A stretch of 64,000 nt of DNA. Source: Pithys albifrons albifrons (lineage: Eukaryota; Chordata; Aves; Passeriformes; Thamnophilidae). Below the pieces are notes generated by a model that worked only from the letters and a program-made list of their open reading frames with translations, was not told where the DNA came from and did no database searches. The first letter of the stretch is position 1. Each line of letters opens with the position of its first letter. Position numbers and translations under genes: made by a program. Shown here piece after piece: positions 37,364 to 49,900 of this stretch. Location: assembly GCF_047495875.1 (NCBI RefSeq), contig NC_092462.1:41019669-41083668 (forward strand), given 5' to 3'.

Positions 37364-40300
37364 ACTTTCCTTCTTAAAACATTTCTTTGCATAGCCTAAT
37401 ATTTTATAATAATGGAGAGAGTCCATACAAATTTGGATCCCCAAATCTGAGGGAATTCAGAGGCACAAATTAATTTAGAAGTTGCTGTAAGTTTCTGACT
37501 CACATAGTTAGAAACTGTTAGTAGTACTGAACAAAGTTTTTGCAAATTCTTTATAATATGAATTCTTATTTATGTTTATTTGGAATGTAAATGTTCAGTG
37601 CACTAAATCCAACCTCTGAAATACTGCTATGGTATTACTCATTCTGGTTATAAATTTTGGTTATAAATTTTTTTTAATTGTATTTTTGCTTGTCACCATG
37701 TATTACTGTAATCCATTTCTTGCATTTCAAATGAACATATCAATGTACTGATTTTTTTCTGGTTTGGTGGGGCTTTGGTTTTTTTGTTTGTTTGTTTTGG
37801 GGGGGTTTTTTGTTTGTTGTTTTTTTTCTTTCTGATCCAGGTGGTCATTTGCTTAAGTAGGACAGCAAGACATGAATGATCCCTCTTTCCATTTCCTTCT
37901 ATGTACACCAATTCCCTTCTCTCAGTATGACAAAAAACAATGCACTAAGGAACAGTTCTCCAGGCTTCAGTTATTTATTAGGTTGCTTAAATATATACAC
38001 AAATTGAAGTTATGGTATTGAGAAATCCCATGGAAAAAACTTGTTCCTCATGAGCTTAAAGATTTTTTAAGTTCTTTGCTGAACTGTTTCTTCACTGCAC
38101 CCTTTCCCTAAATCTCTTGCGCACTACCTAATAAAGTCCTCTGTATTTGAAAATAAGTTATTAGATAAAAATATCCTACTAAAGAATTGCAAAGTTCTAA
38201 AAGGAAGTGACTGGGAGTTACAAATAGTAGAATTAAGTTTTTTCATGTTTTAGCTATGTAATTTCTGTATATACCATATGGCTCAGTCTTTAGCTACATG
38301 ATTCCTTGCTATTTTTTCCAGATCCTGCCTTATTCAGACCACAGAAGCAGGCTGGAATAACCAAACTGCTTTTTGATATTTTGTTTGATCTTCCTGGCAC
38401 AAAGAGTGGCTCAAGGCATTTTGGACTATACAGTCATTACTTTCTGAGCTTTAGTGTGATACTCATCACTATTGTATGAGTTTCACATGTTACTATTAAT
38501 TTCATTTCAAACCTCACCTGTGGGACCGGAGATTATTATCTGTAATTTTCATAGAACTGGAATAGATGGATGAGCCTGGGTTAAAGACTCAGGAAGCAAA
38601 AAGAAGGATTCACAGGGAATCCTACTATAGATTATTCAAACTTATTCCAGAAACTGCAGTGCTTTAAAGTTTTCAAGTCCGTTAGGGTTTTATGAATGTG
38701 CTGTGTGGCCATTACTGTGATTCTGATGGCATTGCATAGGAAACTGGTCCCATAAAGCCATGACATTTCAATATCTACCCCATGCTCACATGCTGGCAGC
38801 ACATATACCTGTCTTTATCTGCAGATCTGTGTCCAGCTATCCACATGCAAACTAGTGAAAAGTTAATGCTTCCCTTTTAGCTACCTCACAGATAGTAATA
38901 TTCATATAAAAGAAATATTCAGCAAGAGTTAGAAGTCCAGAAAGTTATATTGTTTCAAGGCTATGTCTAAAATCCTCAGTGTCAAATAAGCATAGGGACT
39001 AAAGTAAAAGTATCCACTGATGTACACAATTGAAGTTGCTGAGCCATATTTGGGGGAAAATCAGGATCATATAAGTCTTTCTATGTTCATGACACAGTTT
39101 ACTGTTGCAACCATGGAAATGTTTGAAGTTGTGAATCTTCATCATTCTTTAAATAGACAACAAGTTTTCAAGCCAGCTCCATGGACCCAAAAACAGGGAA
39201 TACACCACTTGGTATCAACTCTGAGAAATATATTTTAAGCACCCTCTAGGAAGTCTATAATAGGATCTAGACACCATTTCTAAGTAGCAAAATTTTAATA
39301 AATAGAAAAGTCCTTCTGATAACATCTGCTTCCCTTATTACACATTTTGCAAATTCTGCTGGAATTTTGAGAGGAGTCTACCAACTGACAGCACCCTTCA
39401 CTAAGTGATCCCTATTCATGCCCACAGCACATTCCTTGCTCACTGAGGCAGAAGAGCTTTGGAAAAACAGTATAGGATCATGCAAATATGAAATATATAA
39501 AAATGCAGATGCCCAAGAAAGAAAAATCTCATTTCACAGAGTTTGCTTTTACAACTGCAGTAATACTTGCATTTTATTTTAGTTTGGCTTGAGCTTTTCT
39601 TGTTCCTACAAGAGAGAAAAGTGACAGAAAGTGGTTAGATGTTGTTGTGAAAAATCTGAGGTATATTTTTTCCCTGTCCTTATCCTTATTCTGGTGAAAA
39701 GGGGCAGCATGTAAGGAACAGTTCTTAAATTTTCAATATAAAATACAGAATAATATAATGTCATAGTCATGTTGTATTTCAGTCTATTTGTCAGGAAACA
39801 ATCCACTGAACTGTTTTGAGGTTTGTGCCTTTTTGCACGCATTAGCGTGCTTTGGTTATATTACAATTAAATTACCATTGTCATTTTCAGAAAAGCAAAG
39901 ACTCCAGAAAACAAGAATTAAAACATTAGTATTTAATAATAATTACATAAGACTGATTTTGGTAATGAATTTAATCTCTGCTGACTTGCTAGCTAACCAT
40001 ACAGTTACCGTCAGAATCAATCAAGAATTTCCTTGGACTTGACTTAACAGGGTGACATACAATTTAAATACATGATTTGTGATAAATACAAGCTGTCCTG
40101 ATGAAGATTGCTCTGTTGAATTAGATAATGATTGAATATGAGAAGTGTAATAACAAATATATGCACTGATATTTTTAAGTAGAAATAAAGCCAGCCTGTT
40201 AGAATTACCAATAGAAAGTTTAGTGTGGGCATCGCTATCCTTAGTTACATATGTGAGCAGAAGAAGTGTCGTGCACACAGGAAAACATTATCATACTTTG

Positions 40301-43300
40301 AGCCACAGGGTATGGCAATCAAAGATACAGTTTCTTTATTTCATTATTGTTTAACACCTTTAACTGATGCTAATAGAAAGCTGAATGTTGTATTACTCTT
40401 CTGGTGTACAGGGATGCTGCTTTAGACAGACTGCCCTATTAGGCTATTTTGATTCTGATTTTCTGGTAAGAAAGTTTACAAATTTGATTCTAAGAAAGAT
40501 ATACTTTTGCAGATCATTGCTTGGTTAATAGGACAATTTTGCTATCATTTTTACTGAAGTAATCTAAAAACCAAATTTAAAAAAGCACTAACTTTCCTAC
40601 TAGTTTTCCAACAAAGTACTACTGCCAAATATTGTGGCATTAATCTGCAGTAGTAGACGCTAGTAGCAAGCTTACTCAAGTGTTTCAGCTTTCACCATTG
40701 CTGGCCGTAGGGAATGTGTTGTGTTTCACTGGAGGATAGTTCTGCGACTAAAAGACATAGTACTGCTGGAGGGCTGTGTGCCAATGTCTTCAAGTTCCTG
40801 AGGTACTAAGTTTCAGCAGATTAGAGGGGGAAAACCCCTCAACTAAACTTAATTCTAGTAAAGTATCTCAGTTAAGGTATTTTTAAAAATCAAGGGCGAT
40901 TTAATCAACATTTTCTAGACTAATTATAGATGCTGCCAGTAAAAGTGGCATGTACAACTCCACACATTATTAAAACAATTTTTCCTCAGCTTCAAAATTC
41001 AGGTAAAAATGGAAACTACTTCTGAATTCTGGATTTGTTTTTTTTAAATGACATTTTTTTCTGTTTCAAAAATTGATTTATTGCCTTTAATAAATTCTCT
41101 ATTTATGGCTCTCACTCCACAAACTGTAATACTGATCTTGTAATGACCTGGTCCTTCTTGGAGGTATATGAGGTTGCTCAAATATCAACTGGAATTATGA
41201 AAGGCTTGTCTATTCTTTTTTTAATTCTCTCAGCTAGTATAGAAAAGACAGAGGTTAGTTTTTTCCCAAATGAACAAGATTTCATAGCAGCCATTACAGT
41301 TACACATTAATACTACAATGCTAAATCACTAGGGCTTGATACAACCACATTACTTCAGTACCTGTATTATTACTTTTGTGCCCAAAGAGAAAAAGGGTAG
41401 AATTTCCAGACAGAGGATGCATGAGGGAAATGGATATATGCTCCTAAGGATACAAAGAGAACTGGAACCCTTAATTACAGCCTGCAATCTGGAAAGAAAT
41501 CTCCTATGTGCAGGTTCATTCTTTCATCAAACTAAATCAACTGGTATGCATACAAAAAAAGTGTGCTCACATCTTCCCTGAGATCACAGCGACAGAGAGA
41601 AAAATCATTATATTGCAGTAAATGGCCCTACTGCAAAGCCTGATGGCTTGTTGTTGTTGTTTCCTTTTGTTGTCTACAAAGACTCTAAAGTCAGACCTTG
41701 TCTTGACTCACGTTTCCTAGTAAAGAAAAGCGACTTAAATGAGGTCTTTACTTTCAGCTGTTCAAGAGTATCGGCGAGCCCGCCCAAGTGGGGAAGTGCT
41801 AATTTATAACTCTTCCCTGGCTTGCTGCTGTTTAGGCAATGCTCCAGCAGCTGGTGAAATGATTTAAAGGTGCTAAATAGCAGCACAGAAAAGAGTGGTG
41901 GCTTTATTTGATATTCTTCCTGATTGTAAAACTAGGAAACCTTTCAGGTTGGATGTCTTTGGTAAGTTAGACTGTGTTAAATAGTATGCTTAAATCTAAG
42001 GGGGTAAGATGTGTTTATGTTTGAAGACATCGTGTTTGTTTTGAAGGTTTGCTCATCTGTTAGAAAATTATCTCTGATAAGGTGTTCTTTTTGACTTTGA
42101 GAGCCACTGACAGTAGACAGCAGAGTCACCTTTATTTTGTGAATCAGAACAGGAAAGGCTAGGCTAAAAACTGCGGTCTGATGCTATGTTATTAAGCCCC
42201 ATATGTTTCAGGCCACAAAAAGATGGTGTTACAGAGAAATGCATTCAATATGCTAAGTTTATTGAGGAAAAATCAGATACCTTTAGAAAGAGCTACTTTT
42301 TTGAGTTTATAGTTGAGGCTGCAGCAACCTTGTGATTGTAGACAGAAATGCTGGTACAGGAGGCTTTTGCAGTAAAGTGAACTTAATGTGGAGAACAGAT
42401 AAAAGGCAGATTTTTCTCAGAGTACCAAATATGTTGTGGTCACTCATATTCTATATATGCAAAGTTGAGAGGACTTTGAGATTGTCATAAGGGAGAAAAC
42501 AAAGGAACTAGAATTGATTTCTATGCTGGTTTCACTTGCACACAATGTAGACTATCAGTGCAGTGCATAATACTTCTCAATCTATCTGTCTTCTTGGAAA
42601 AAAATTATACCTGTCACTTATTTTCCCATTATGAAATTTAGGGAGTATGCCAAGAATGCACTATATTAAAAAAGAGATTGCAGTAGAAAAGTAAGTGTAA
42701 TGATTATTCAGATTTCTGGAGAAAAAGTCATTTAACATTGCTTTCATGTTCTACAGAAGTAAGGGGAGGGTAGGGCAATACTACAGCTCAATCCAGATCC
42801 TGTTCTTTCAGTTGTAATTAAGTTTTGTCCCACAGATCATCTCATGATCAGCTGGATTCTTTTATATACCCTTAATTGCAAAGCTTGAGTGTATACCTTT
42901 CTAGCAAAAAAAAAAGGACAGATGGAGGGTTTGGGGGGTGGGATTTTATTTTTTTTCTTTGCTTGCATTTGGGATTTTTTTGTGAATTTGCTACTTTCCA
43001 TGTAGATTCTTTTTCTTACAATATAACCTGTTGATATATGATGATGGAATTGGCCTCTATTTTAAATATCTTCTCTAAAAATAATGAATACCCAGATACT
43101 GTTGGCTTTCAGTACTAGACTGCTGCAGTATCTAGCATTTTTGAACTGTCATCTGTTTTTCTTTTTGAAAATTGTGTATCACCACTTAGAAATCAATATT
43201 ACCAAAATGCCCTTAAAATTCTTCCTACATTTTTTTCCTGAACATTTACGGTGATACTGCCTGCAATTATATGATACAAACTATTTCTTACCAAATCAGT

Positions 43301-43879
43301 GCTGATTTAAAAATTCTGTGTAACCTTAAATAAATGTGAAACAACTATTCAGGACAGTATAAAAGACTTCTCCAGATGGCTTGATCATGACAGATAACCT
43401 TATTTATTTTTATGACAGTACAGGGGCAAGCTGCACCTGTGGTCTCTTCCCCAGTCTGTCTTGCAGGCTTCTGTTTCAAGCAACAGACCTTACTAACATT
43501 TTGCAGAATTGAATACAGCAGTTGACCTAACTTTGGACAGTAGCCCTGCTCTCAAATTCTTGCTCCAGTTTCATGTCAATCAGTACCTTATTCATCCTTT
43601 ATACAAGCTTTACAAGTGTTTCTTCAGATAGAATATGCCTCTATTTCTTTTATTTTACTGTTCTTAGTCTTAATACCAGGACACTGCTCCCTTTTTTGAT
43701 GGGGTGAACCTGTCGAGCCCAACTGTAAATTTTGATGTTGTCTCAATGACACAATTCTGAAAGGTTTTGTGACAAAGATCAAAGTTACAAAGCGTATCTC
43801 CCTATAAAGATATGTGTTATCCATTCCCTGCAGAAACACTTCACAAGTACAGAAAAGGTTGATCATAATAGGTTCTCTT
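37364..43879. other. Unique noncoding stretch
   Basis: No dispersed repeat or gene recognised. 37646-37671 is a 13-bp tandem duplication (ggttataaatttt), 37741-37831 is T/G-rich low complexity, and 42924-42942 is a small G-rich patch. 41690-41900 keeps several CpGs and carries cgcccaagtgg and a cagctggtg E-box, resembling regulatory DNA. Confidence 0.5.
37741..37831. repeat. T/G-rich low-complexity tract
   Basis: Runs of T interspersed with tttg units, ggtgggg and ggggggg. Simple low-complexity sequence. Confidence 0.85.
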
Positions 43880-43884
43880 GCCCA

Positions 43885-44760
43885 GGTCAGTGGAACATGC
43901 AGGTGGCTGAGCTGCAGGAGGTGATGATAAGGCTGTATAATATCAGGGAAGCTGAGAAGGAGTTTAATAGCTGGTTTCAAGTGCAGTCTGCAGCAAACCC
44001 AGAGCCTGTGGCCAAACAGCCGAAAAGTTCCCCCAACAACACACACAGTGGGGAGGGGCCCAATAATACATAAGAATGGAAGTCTAAAATGGCTAGGATC
44101 AGCAGGAGGAAGACTTCCCTAAAGCCTGAGGTTCCCTTTTAGAGCTCCTTCACCACTCTACAGACTGAAAAGGAAAGATCCATTGTATCAGGAGAGATGC
44201 TGGAACTGAAAAATGCAGTCCAACCTGCTCCCTGTATAACAACTGGTGCAATTAAGAAAAGGCAACAGGTGAGTGACTCTTCCAAGACCTGTGGAGGCAC
44301 CTATTTAGCTACCTGAAGTGCTCCCTGGAGAGGTGTGCTGGTTACTCAGGGCTCCTATCAGGGATGTCACCAGGAGACAACCAAGCCTCATACAGTCTAC
44401 TGGCTATTATCCACTGCTGTTGTTTCACATGAGCAGCAGTGATACAGACAGGAGCAATCTGAGGAGTATCAAGAAGAATTACAGAGCCCTGAAAGCACTA
44501 TTAAGGTAGTTTGGAGAATGGGTAGATTTTTCATCATTCCTGCTTGTCAAAGGAAAGGTGTTTGAAGGGTCCTGGTGAATCAACAAATGATTACAGTATT
44601 GGTGCCACAGCCAGGTGTTTGTCTACTTACACCATGGAATTCACGATGAGAAACCTGGTTTACTGGGTGCTAATGGAGCCCATCTGTCAGAGAAAGAGAA
44701 CAGCATCTTCATAGGTTTGCCAAGCTGATGAAGAAGATTTTAAATGAGACCTGATAAGTA
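43885..44760 (+). pseudogene. CR1 ORF1 remnant (coiled coil and esterase-like domain)
   Basis: Near 43890-44030 a frame reads VAELQEVMIRLYNIREAEKE, matching the N-terminal coiled-coil-like part of CR1 ORF1. Near 44390-44510 a frame reads YYPLLLFHMSSSDTD and IKKNYRALKAL, matching the ORF1 esterase-like (SGNH hydrolase) domain. Where I expect a Gly-Thr-Ser-Asp block, this copy has Ser-Ser-Ser-Asp, losing the glycine. The region to 44750 continues with gtccatctgtcagag-type sequence (LSEK) and the end of the ORF. Frames are broken by stops. The ORF1 protein is an RNA-binding and chaperone-type partner of the ORF2 enzyme in active elements. Confidence 0.75.
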
Positions 44761-45159
44761 AGGTGAACCTTGGTCCATCTCACTCCTACCAGTTTGATGC
44801 CAGTGGCAGCAACAGATGCCAAGAGCCTGCAGAGGTGTCACAGGAGTGTACCTGAAGAGCAGCACAAAGGAATTCCATCCACTCCAGCCAGTAAGTTGGT
44901 TTCCTAGGGGGCACAACTCAAAACTCTCTATGCAAGTGCAAGTAGTATGGGTGATAAACAAGAGGAGTTAGACATGCACACACTTGTGGGGATATGATCT
45001 CATTGGCATCACAGATAGGTGGTGGGATGGCTTCTGTGACTGAAATGTTGGAATGGAAGGACAGGATCTTTAGGAAGGACAAGGAGGGGAGACCTGGAGG
45101 TGATATGCCAATGACCAGCTGGAGTGCTGGAGCTCTACCTGGGCATGGATGAGGCACCA

Positions 45160-45535
45160 GCTAACAGCTTATCGGTCAGGATTAAAGGGAAGGCAGGAAC
45201 ATTACAGCAAGGGTCTGCTACAGGCCACTTGACCAGGAAGACCATGCAAATGAGGCCCTTTATGGACAGGTAGGAGCAGTCCCATGTTCAAACCCTAGTC
45301 CTCACTGGGGACCTAAACCACGCTGATATCTGTTGAAGGGACAGTGTTACAGGGCACTAGCAATTCAGGAGGTTGCTGGAATGTATTGGTCATAACTTCC
45401 TTCTCTACATGATAGAAGTGCTGAAAAGGAACAGTTCTGTGTTGGACCTTTTCCTAACCAGCAAGGCAGGGCTTCTGGGGAATATGAAGCTGAAGGGCAA
45501 CCTTGGCTGCAGTGACCCAAGACGTGGTGGGTTTT
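45160..45535 (+). pseudogene. CR1 ORF2 endonuclease-domain remnant
   Basis: Readable pieces include a YRPLDQ-like block near 45218 (expected YRPPDQE), GDLNHADIC at 45307-45333 (expected GDFNHPDIC), FLTSKAGLLGNMKLKG and CSD near 45455-45516. The tryptophan codon after DIC is now a stop (TGA at 45334-45336). The terminal Ser-Asp-His of this APE-type endonuclease reads Ser-Asp-Pro. The enzyme would nick target DNA in an active element. This copy could not. Confidence 0.75.
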
Positions 45536-45549
45536 TTGGAGAATCTTAG

Positions 45550-46985
45550 GAGAAGATCAAATTCAAAAGCATCTGAGGAATCTGAAGCTGCACAAGTCCC
45601 TGAGACCTGATGAGATGCATACACTGGTCCTGAGGGAACTGGCAGAGGAAGTGGCACTATCCATCATATTTGAGAAGTCATGGCAATCTGGTGAAGTTCC
45701 CACAGACTTAAATAGAGGAAACAACCCTGACTGTTAGAAACGAGAAAGAAGGAAGACACAAGGTACTACCAGCAAATCAGTCTCATCTCTGTGACCAGTA
45801 CGAATCCTTCTAGGAACTAAGGGACAGGAAAATTAAGAAGGTGATTGGTGACAGCCAAAGTTATTTCATTAAGGGCAAATCATGCCTGAAAAATTTGGTG
45901 GCCTTCTATCACAGCATTGGTAGGGAAGAGCAACTATGTCATCTGCCTGGACATGTGCAAAGCATTTGATGCTGACCCACATGACATCCTTGTTGGTAAA
46001 CTGGAGACATGTGGATTTGATAGATGGACCACTCAGTGGATAAAAAACTGACTGATGGCCACAGTTGAAGCAGCTCAATGTCCAAGTGAAGACCAGTGAT
46101 GAGTGGCGTTCCTCAGGAGTCGCTATTGGGAGTAGTGCTGTTTAGCACATTTGTAGGTGACATGGACAGCAGGATTGAGCACACTCTCAGCAAGTTTGCC
46201 AACAACACCAAGCTGTGTGGTGTGGTGGACATGCTGGAGGGAAGGGGTGCCATCGGAGGGACCTGGACAGGTTTCAGAAGTGAGTTTGTGCAAACTTTAT
46301 GAAGTTCAACAAGGCCATGTGCAAGGCCAAGTGCAAGGCCCTGCAGTTGGGTTGGTACAATCCCAGGCATTAATACAGGCTGGGCAGAGAATGGATTGAG
46401 AGCAGGCCTGAGTAAAAAGTCTTAGGGGGTGTTCATTGATGAGAAGCTCAACACGACCCAGCCAAGTGAGCTTGCAGCCCAAAAAGCCAACTGTATCCTG
46501 GGTGTCAACAAAAAGAACATGGTCAGCAGGTTGAGGGCATTGATTCTGTCCAGAGAAGGTCCAGGAAGATGATCAGGGGGCTGGAGCACCTCTCCTATGA
46601 AGACAGACTGAGAGACTTGGGGCCGTTTAGTCTGGAGAAGAGAAGGCTCTGGGGAGACCTAGCAGCTTTCAAATACCTAAAAGGAGCCGACAAGAAAGCT
46701 TAGAGAGGGGCTTTTGACAGGGATGAGGAGTGATAGGACAAGGGGTAACGGCTTTACACTGAAAGAGGCTAGTTGAGATAGTAGGAGGCAATTCTTTACT
46801 GTGAGGTTTTGAGGCACTAGCACAGGCTGCCAAGAGAAATTGTGGATGTCCCCTTCCTGGAAGTGTTCAAGGCCAGGTTGAACAGGGCTTTGAGCAACCT
46901 ACTGGAAGGTGTCCCCACTCGTGAAAGGGGTTGGAGCTAGGTGGTCTTTCAGGTCCCTTCCAACCTAAACCATTCTATGAGCATG
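45550..46985 (+). pseudogene. CR1 ORF2 reverse transcriptase remnant and 3' tail
   Basis: In order: LKLHKSL-RPDEMH and LRELAEEV (45580-45655), FEKSWQSGEVPTD (45668-45707), the FIKGKSCLKNLVAFY block (45866-45910), CLDMCKAFDADPHDILV (45940-45990), SGVPQESLLG (46099-46128) and the FADD-box position, which here reads FANN (46195-46206). The C-terminal GLEHLSYEDRLRDLG block follows at 46580-46620, then the tail. Stops and frameshifts occur throughout. Both catalytic aspartates of the active-site box are asparagine, each explained by a CpG to CpA change. Confidence 0.85.
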
Positions 46986-46995
46986 ACAGCATGAC

Positions 46996-49900
46996 TGTGT
47001 ACAAGTAAGCATGATATTGCTTGAAACAGCCCAGATACTTCATATCTAACCGCAATCATTACAACTTTCATTCTCAATAGCTCTCCTACATTGTTTTTAC
47101 AGTGCTGGCTTAATCCCTTTCTTTCTATGAGATTTTTGTTAATATTTTAATACCTTTTTTGATCATAAAATTCCAAAAAGAAAAACTATTAATGTAGCTG
47201 AATTCAGACAGCCAGAAATTTCTCAACTCGTAGTTCTTATTATCTTGTCTTAGTAAGTCTTGGAATTTCTGTATTATTTCTTATCTATGATATGTTTTGG
47301 GTTTTTTTGCTAGTAAAGTTTTATCTAGCAAACTATAATGATGTCAGCCAAACAGACTGAAGAACAAAAGTGTTTATAAAATGCTATAGGTATCTCCTTT
47401 ATCCCCCACAGCTAATACAAATTTTTATGCTATAATGATATAATAATATGAGAATAATACCATAATGTTCTTAACTTCTCCAATTCTTAACAAAGTAATA
47501 ATGTAATCAACATCAAATTTTCCCAATCAGTAATGACAAAAAGAAAATTTGGATATAATTTGTGTAGTTTCTGCTGTGAGCCTATGCACTAACACAGATA
47601 TTGAGATAAGGAAAGTTAAGAAAAAGTTTACAAATTAAAAGGGTAATTTTGTAGCAAAAGGAGGCAGCAAAATGCTGAAACCCAAGTTATCATGTACAGG
47701 TGAATCCTAATTTCAAACAAACTTCTCTTAGTCATTAGTCAGCAGTGGTTGTTGTCTTAACAGTAGAAAACACTGTGGTACTGTTGTCTGATTAATAACT
47801 TCCATTTGCAATTTGGGTGTTGCCGACTACAATGGAATCATTTTCAAAGTGACTCCAATACTGTATGATAAATGGATGTATTTCAGGAAGAGGGCTTGAT
47901 CCATAGACAGTGCTGGCCATGGAGAAATGGCTCTCTGCTACAATTAAATTTCAGTTACATTTTAATTCATTTTTCTTTACACTTTTATATTTTCTGGTGC
48001 ATAATATACTTTGGTATGTTTCTTGCATAAATATTTTTCTGATGTCACTACCGCTTTAGCAGAAACTGCTTAAGATAAGAGATATTGTTATGGGTTAAAA
48101 GCTATATTTTTTTAATTGACTTATAATCACCTCTTATATGAGCATACTGATATTCAGCTTGAATTTTAGATTCTTAGTGTTTTTCAAGTATAGTCTGTTT
48201 GTTTAACTGATTTGCGAAGAATAAACTATGATCCTCAAATTCCAAACCCATGGTCTGTTTCTAGATTGAAAGGCAAGTATATGTGTTGTAGGTTTCTTGG
48301 CTCTGACCACACACTGAAGTTATTTCCTAGAGGAGACTCTAAGAAATTTTATTAAAATATTAGTTTATCTTTAACTGGAGAAAGTAACACATATATGTTG
48401 ATAAATTAACCAATTTTTTCCGTTGTTCTGATCTCGTTTGGAGGGGGGAAAAAATTAAAGCAAGATAAAATAAACCAAAATCGAGCAATGTAGTTGGTTT
48501 TTTTTTTCCAAAAGAATAAAATATTAACCATATGAAAGGCAGTAAATGCACTTGCGTATAAATAGGAAAATATTCCTACTTTCAGGGAATGCATGGATCA
48601 GTAGCAATAGAAATAAGGACCTCTGTGGTACTGTCCATAAGCATTTTGCTATTGTTATAGAAGTTGTGAAATCCCTGTCCATATTTCCTAATAACATCTA
48701 AATTTGCAAATATTTAATGCTGCACTGAAATTTATTTACTTGGCACCTCTGAAAATCTGACTGTAGTATGTAGGTTAATTGTAAGTAAATGTAAGTACTC
48801 ACCGTGATCGAGTTAGGAGCCTTGGTGTTCAACACTCCCACTATAACAAGTGGAAAAATAGCTCTTTTAAGTCTGGTTTGATATCTAGATGTGCCTTTCC
48901 CTTACTCTGTTGACCACAGGGTAGATGTTGGACAAGGCATCAAAACTTTCAGCCTTCAATAAAGGGTTCAAAGTTGGCCGGGAGAATGCCTGAAGTAATT
49001 TTAGTGTTGTTCTTCTTTCTTATTGCCTGACCAATGTAATTTAATCGCTAGATAGCATTATTTATTGTTAGAAACATTTTGGAATTGTTATTTTTTATTA
49101 TCCTTTCCCTGTGAATTCTTCCAGCTTTGTTATTTTAATGCTAATACATGATACCATGTGGTTCTCAGCAAGTTTTGTGTCAAATATTTAGTACAACTGT
49201 GTTGACATTCTGCCAAGCTCTTGGTGAGAGCTGCTTGTAAGAAGTCTTGTTGTTGAATCTGATTCAGTTTAAGGTAGGTCACAAATCTCAGTCACAGCTC
49301 AGCAGATCACCCAGATTTTATTGTCTGAGTTAGCCTCTTTTATGGCTGGCTTCCAAAACAGTGTATTGTAGTGTGAGTTCAGAAGAGGCAAACTAGGAAA
49401 CATGAAGGACTGAGAAGGCACCATGCTGCTAACATGCAATCTGTACTTTGCTAGCAGTCCACTGGTTCAGCTCTTGGCATTGTCCCTTGTGAATAATAAC
49501 AAATTAAACCATTATAAAAATTGGTATAATTGTTTAGACGAACAAAGATTCTCTGTCTCTTCTGGAGTTTAGTGTGTCTATTATCTCTGCCATCTTCTTA
49601 ATCAGGAGAAGCAGCTGACACGAAATGTGCTAAATGTGACTAGCAGGAGACCACAGATATCGAGACTCAGTGATTTTCTTCAGTTCAGAGAATATAAGTG
49701 ACAAGCCCTGGATAAATTCCTTTTTTTTTCATTTAAAAATACCTGCCCATGGTACCAGCCAATATTAAACATGATATTTCCTGAAATCTTTTATCATGTG
49801 AAAAGTAAGCCTACAGAGAAGTAAATGCCAGATTTTTTAATATGCCTATGTCCACAGCAATAGGATGTACTCTATTTTGTATGTAACACAATTCACAGAA

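Larger units (their letters stand above)
43880..46995 (+). mobile_element. CR1 LINE, old long copy with ORF1, endonuclease and RT remnants
   Basis: A 3.1-kb copy on the plus strand that ends with the CR1 tail ccttccaacctaaaccattc near 46955-46980. It keeps parts of the whole element in order: ORF1 remnants, the end of the endonuclease domain, and the reverse transcriptase. Compared with the element as I know it, a large piece (about 700 bp) is missing between the endonuclease end and the RT start, near 45535-45550. About 100 bp is also missing near 46510-46550. Many stops and frameshifts make it clearly dead. Most bird CR1 copies are truncated to a few hundred bases, so this extent is uncommon. 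Confidence 0.92.

Noticed and set aside
35692..37444. Very long open reading frames (up to 577 codons) on both strands, rich in Phe-Leu-Pro-Ser or Lys-Glu-Gly-Arg
   Set aside because: They are translations of a pyrimidine simple repeat that lacks stop codons in nearly every frame. Several frames and both strands are open at once, so openness is no evidence of coding.
38790..38815. ggcagcacatatac, identical to a 14-nt part of U6 snRNA
   Set aside because: The bases on either side do not match U6, in particular the expected continuation after the shared word. Chance match.
43624..44046. 140-codon minus-strand open frame
   Set aside because: It runs antisense across the start of the plus-strand CR1 copy, whose ORF1-like reading explains the sequence better.
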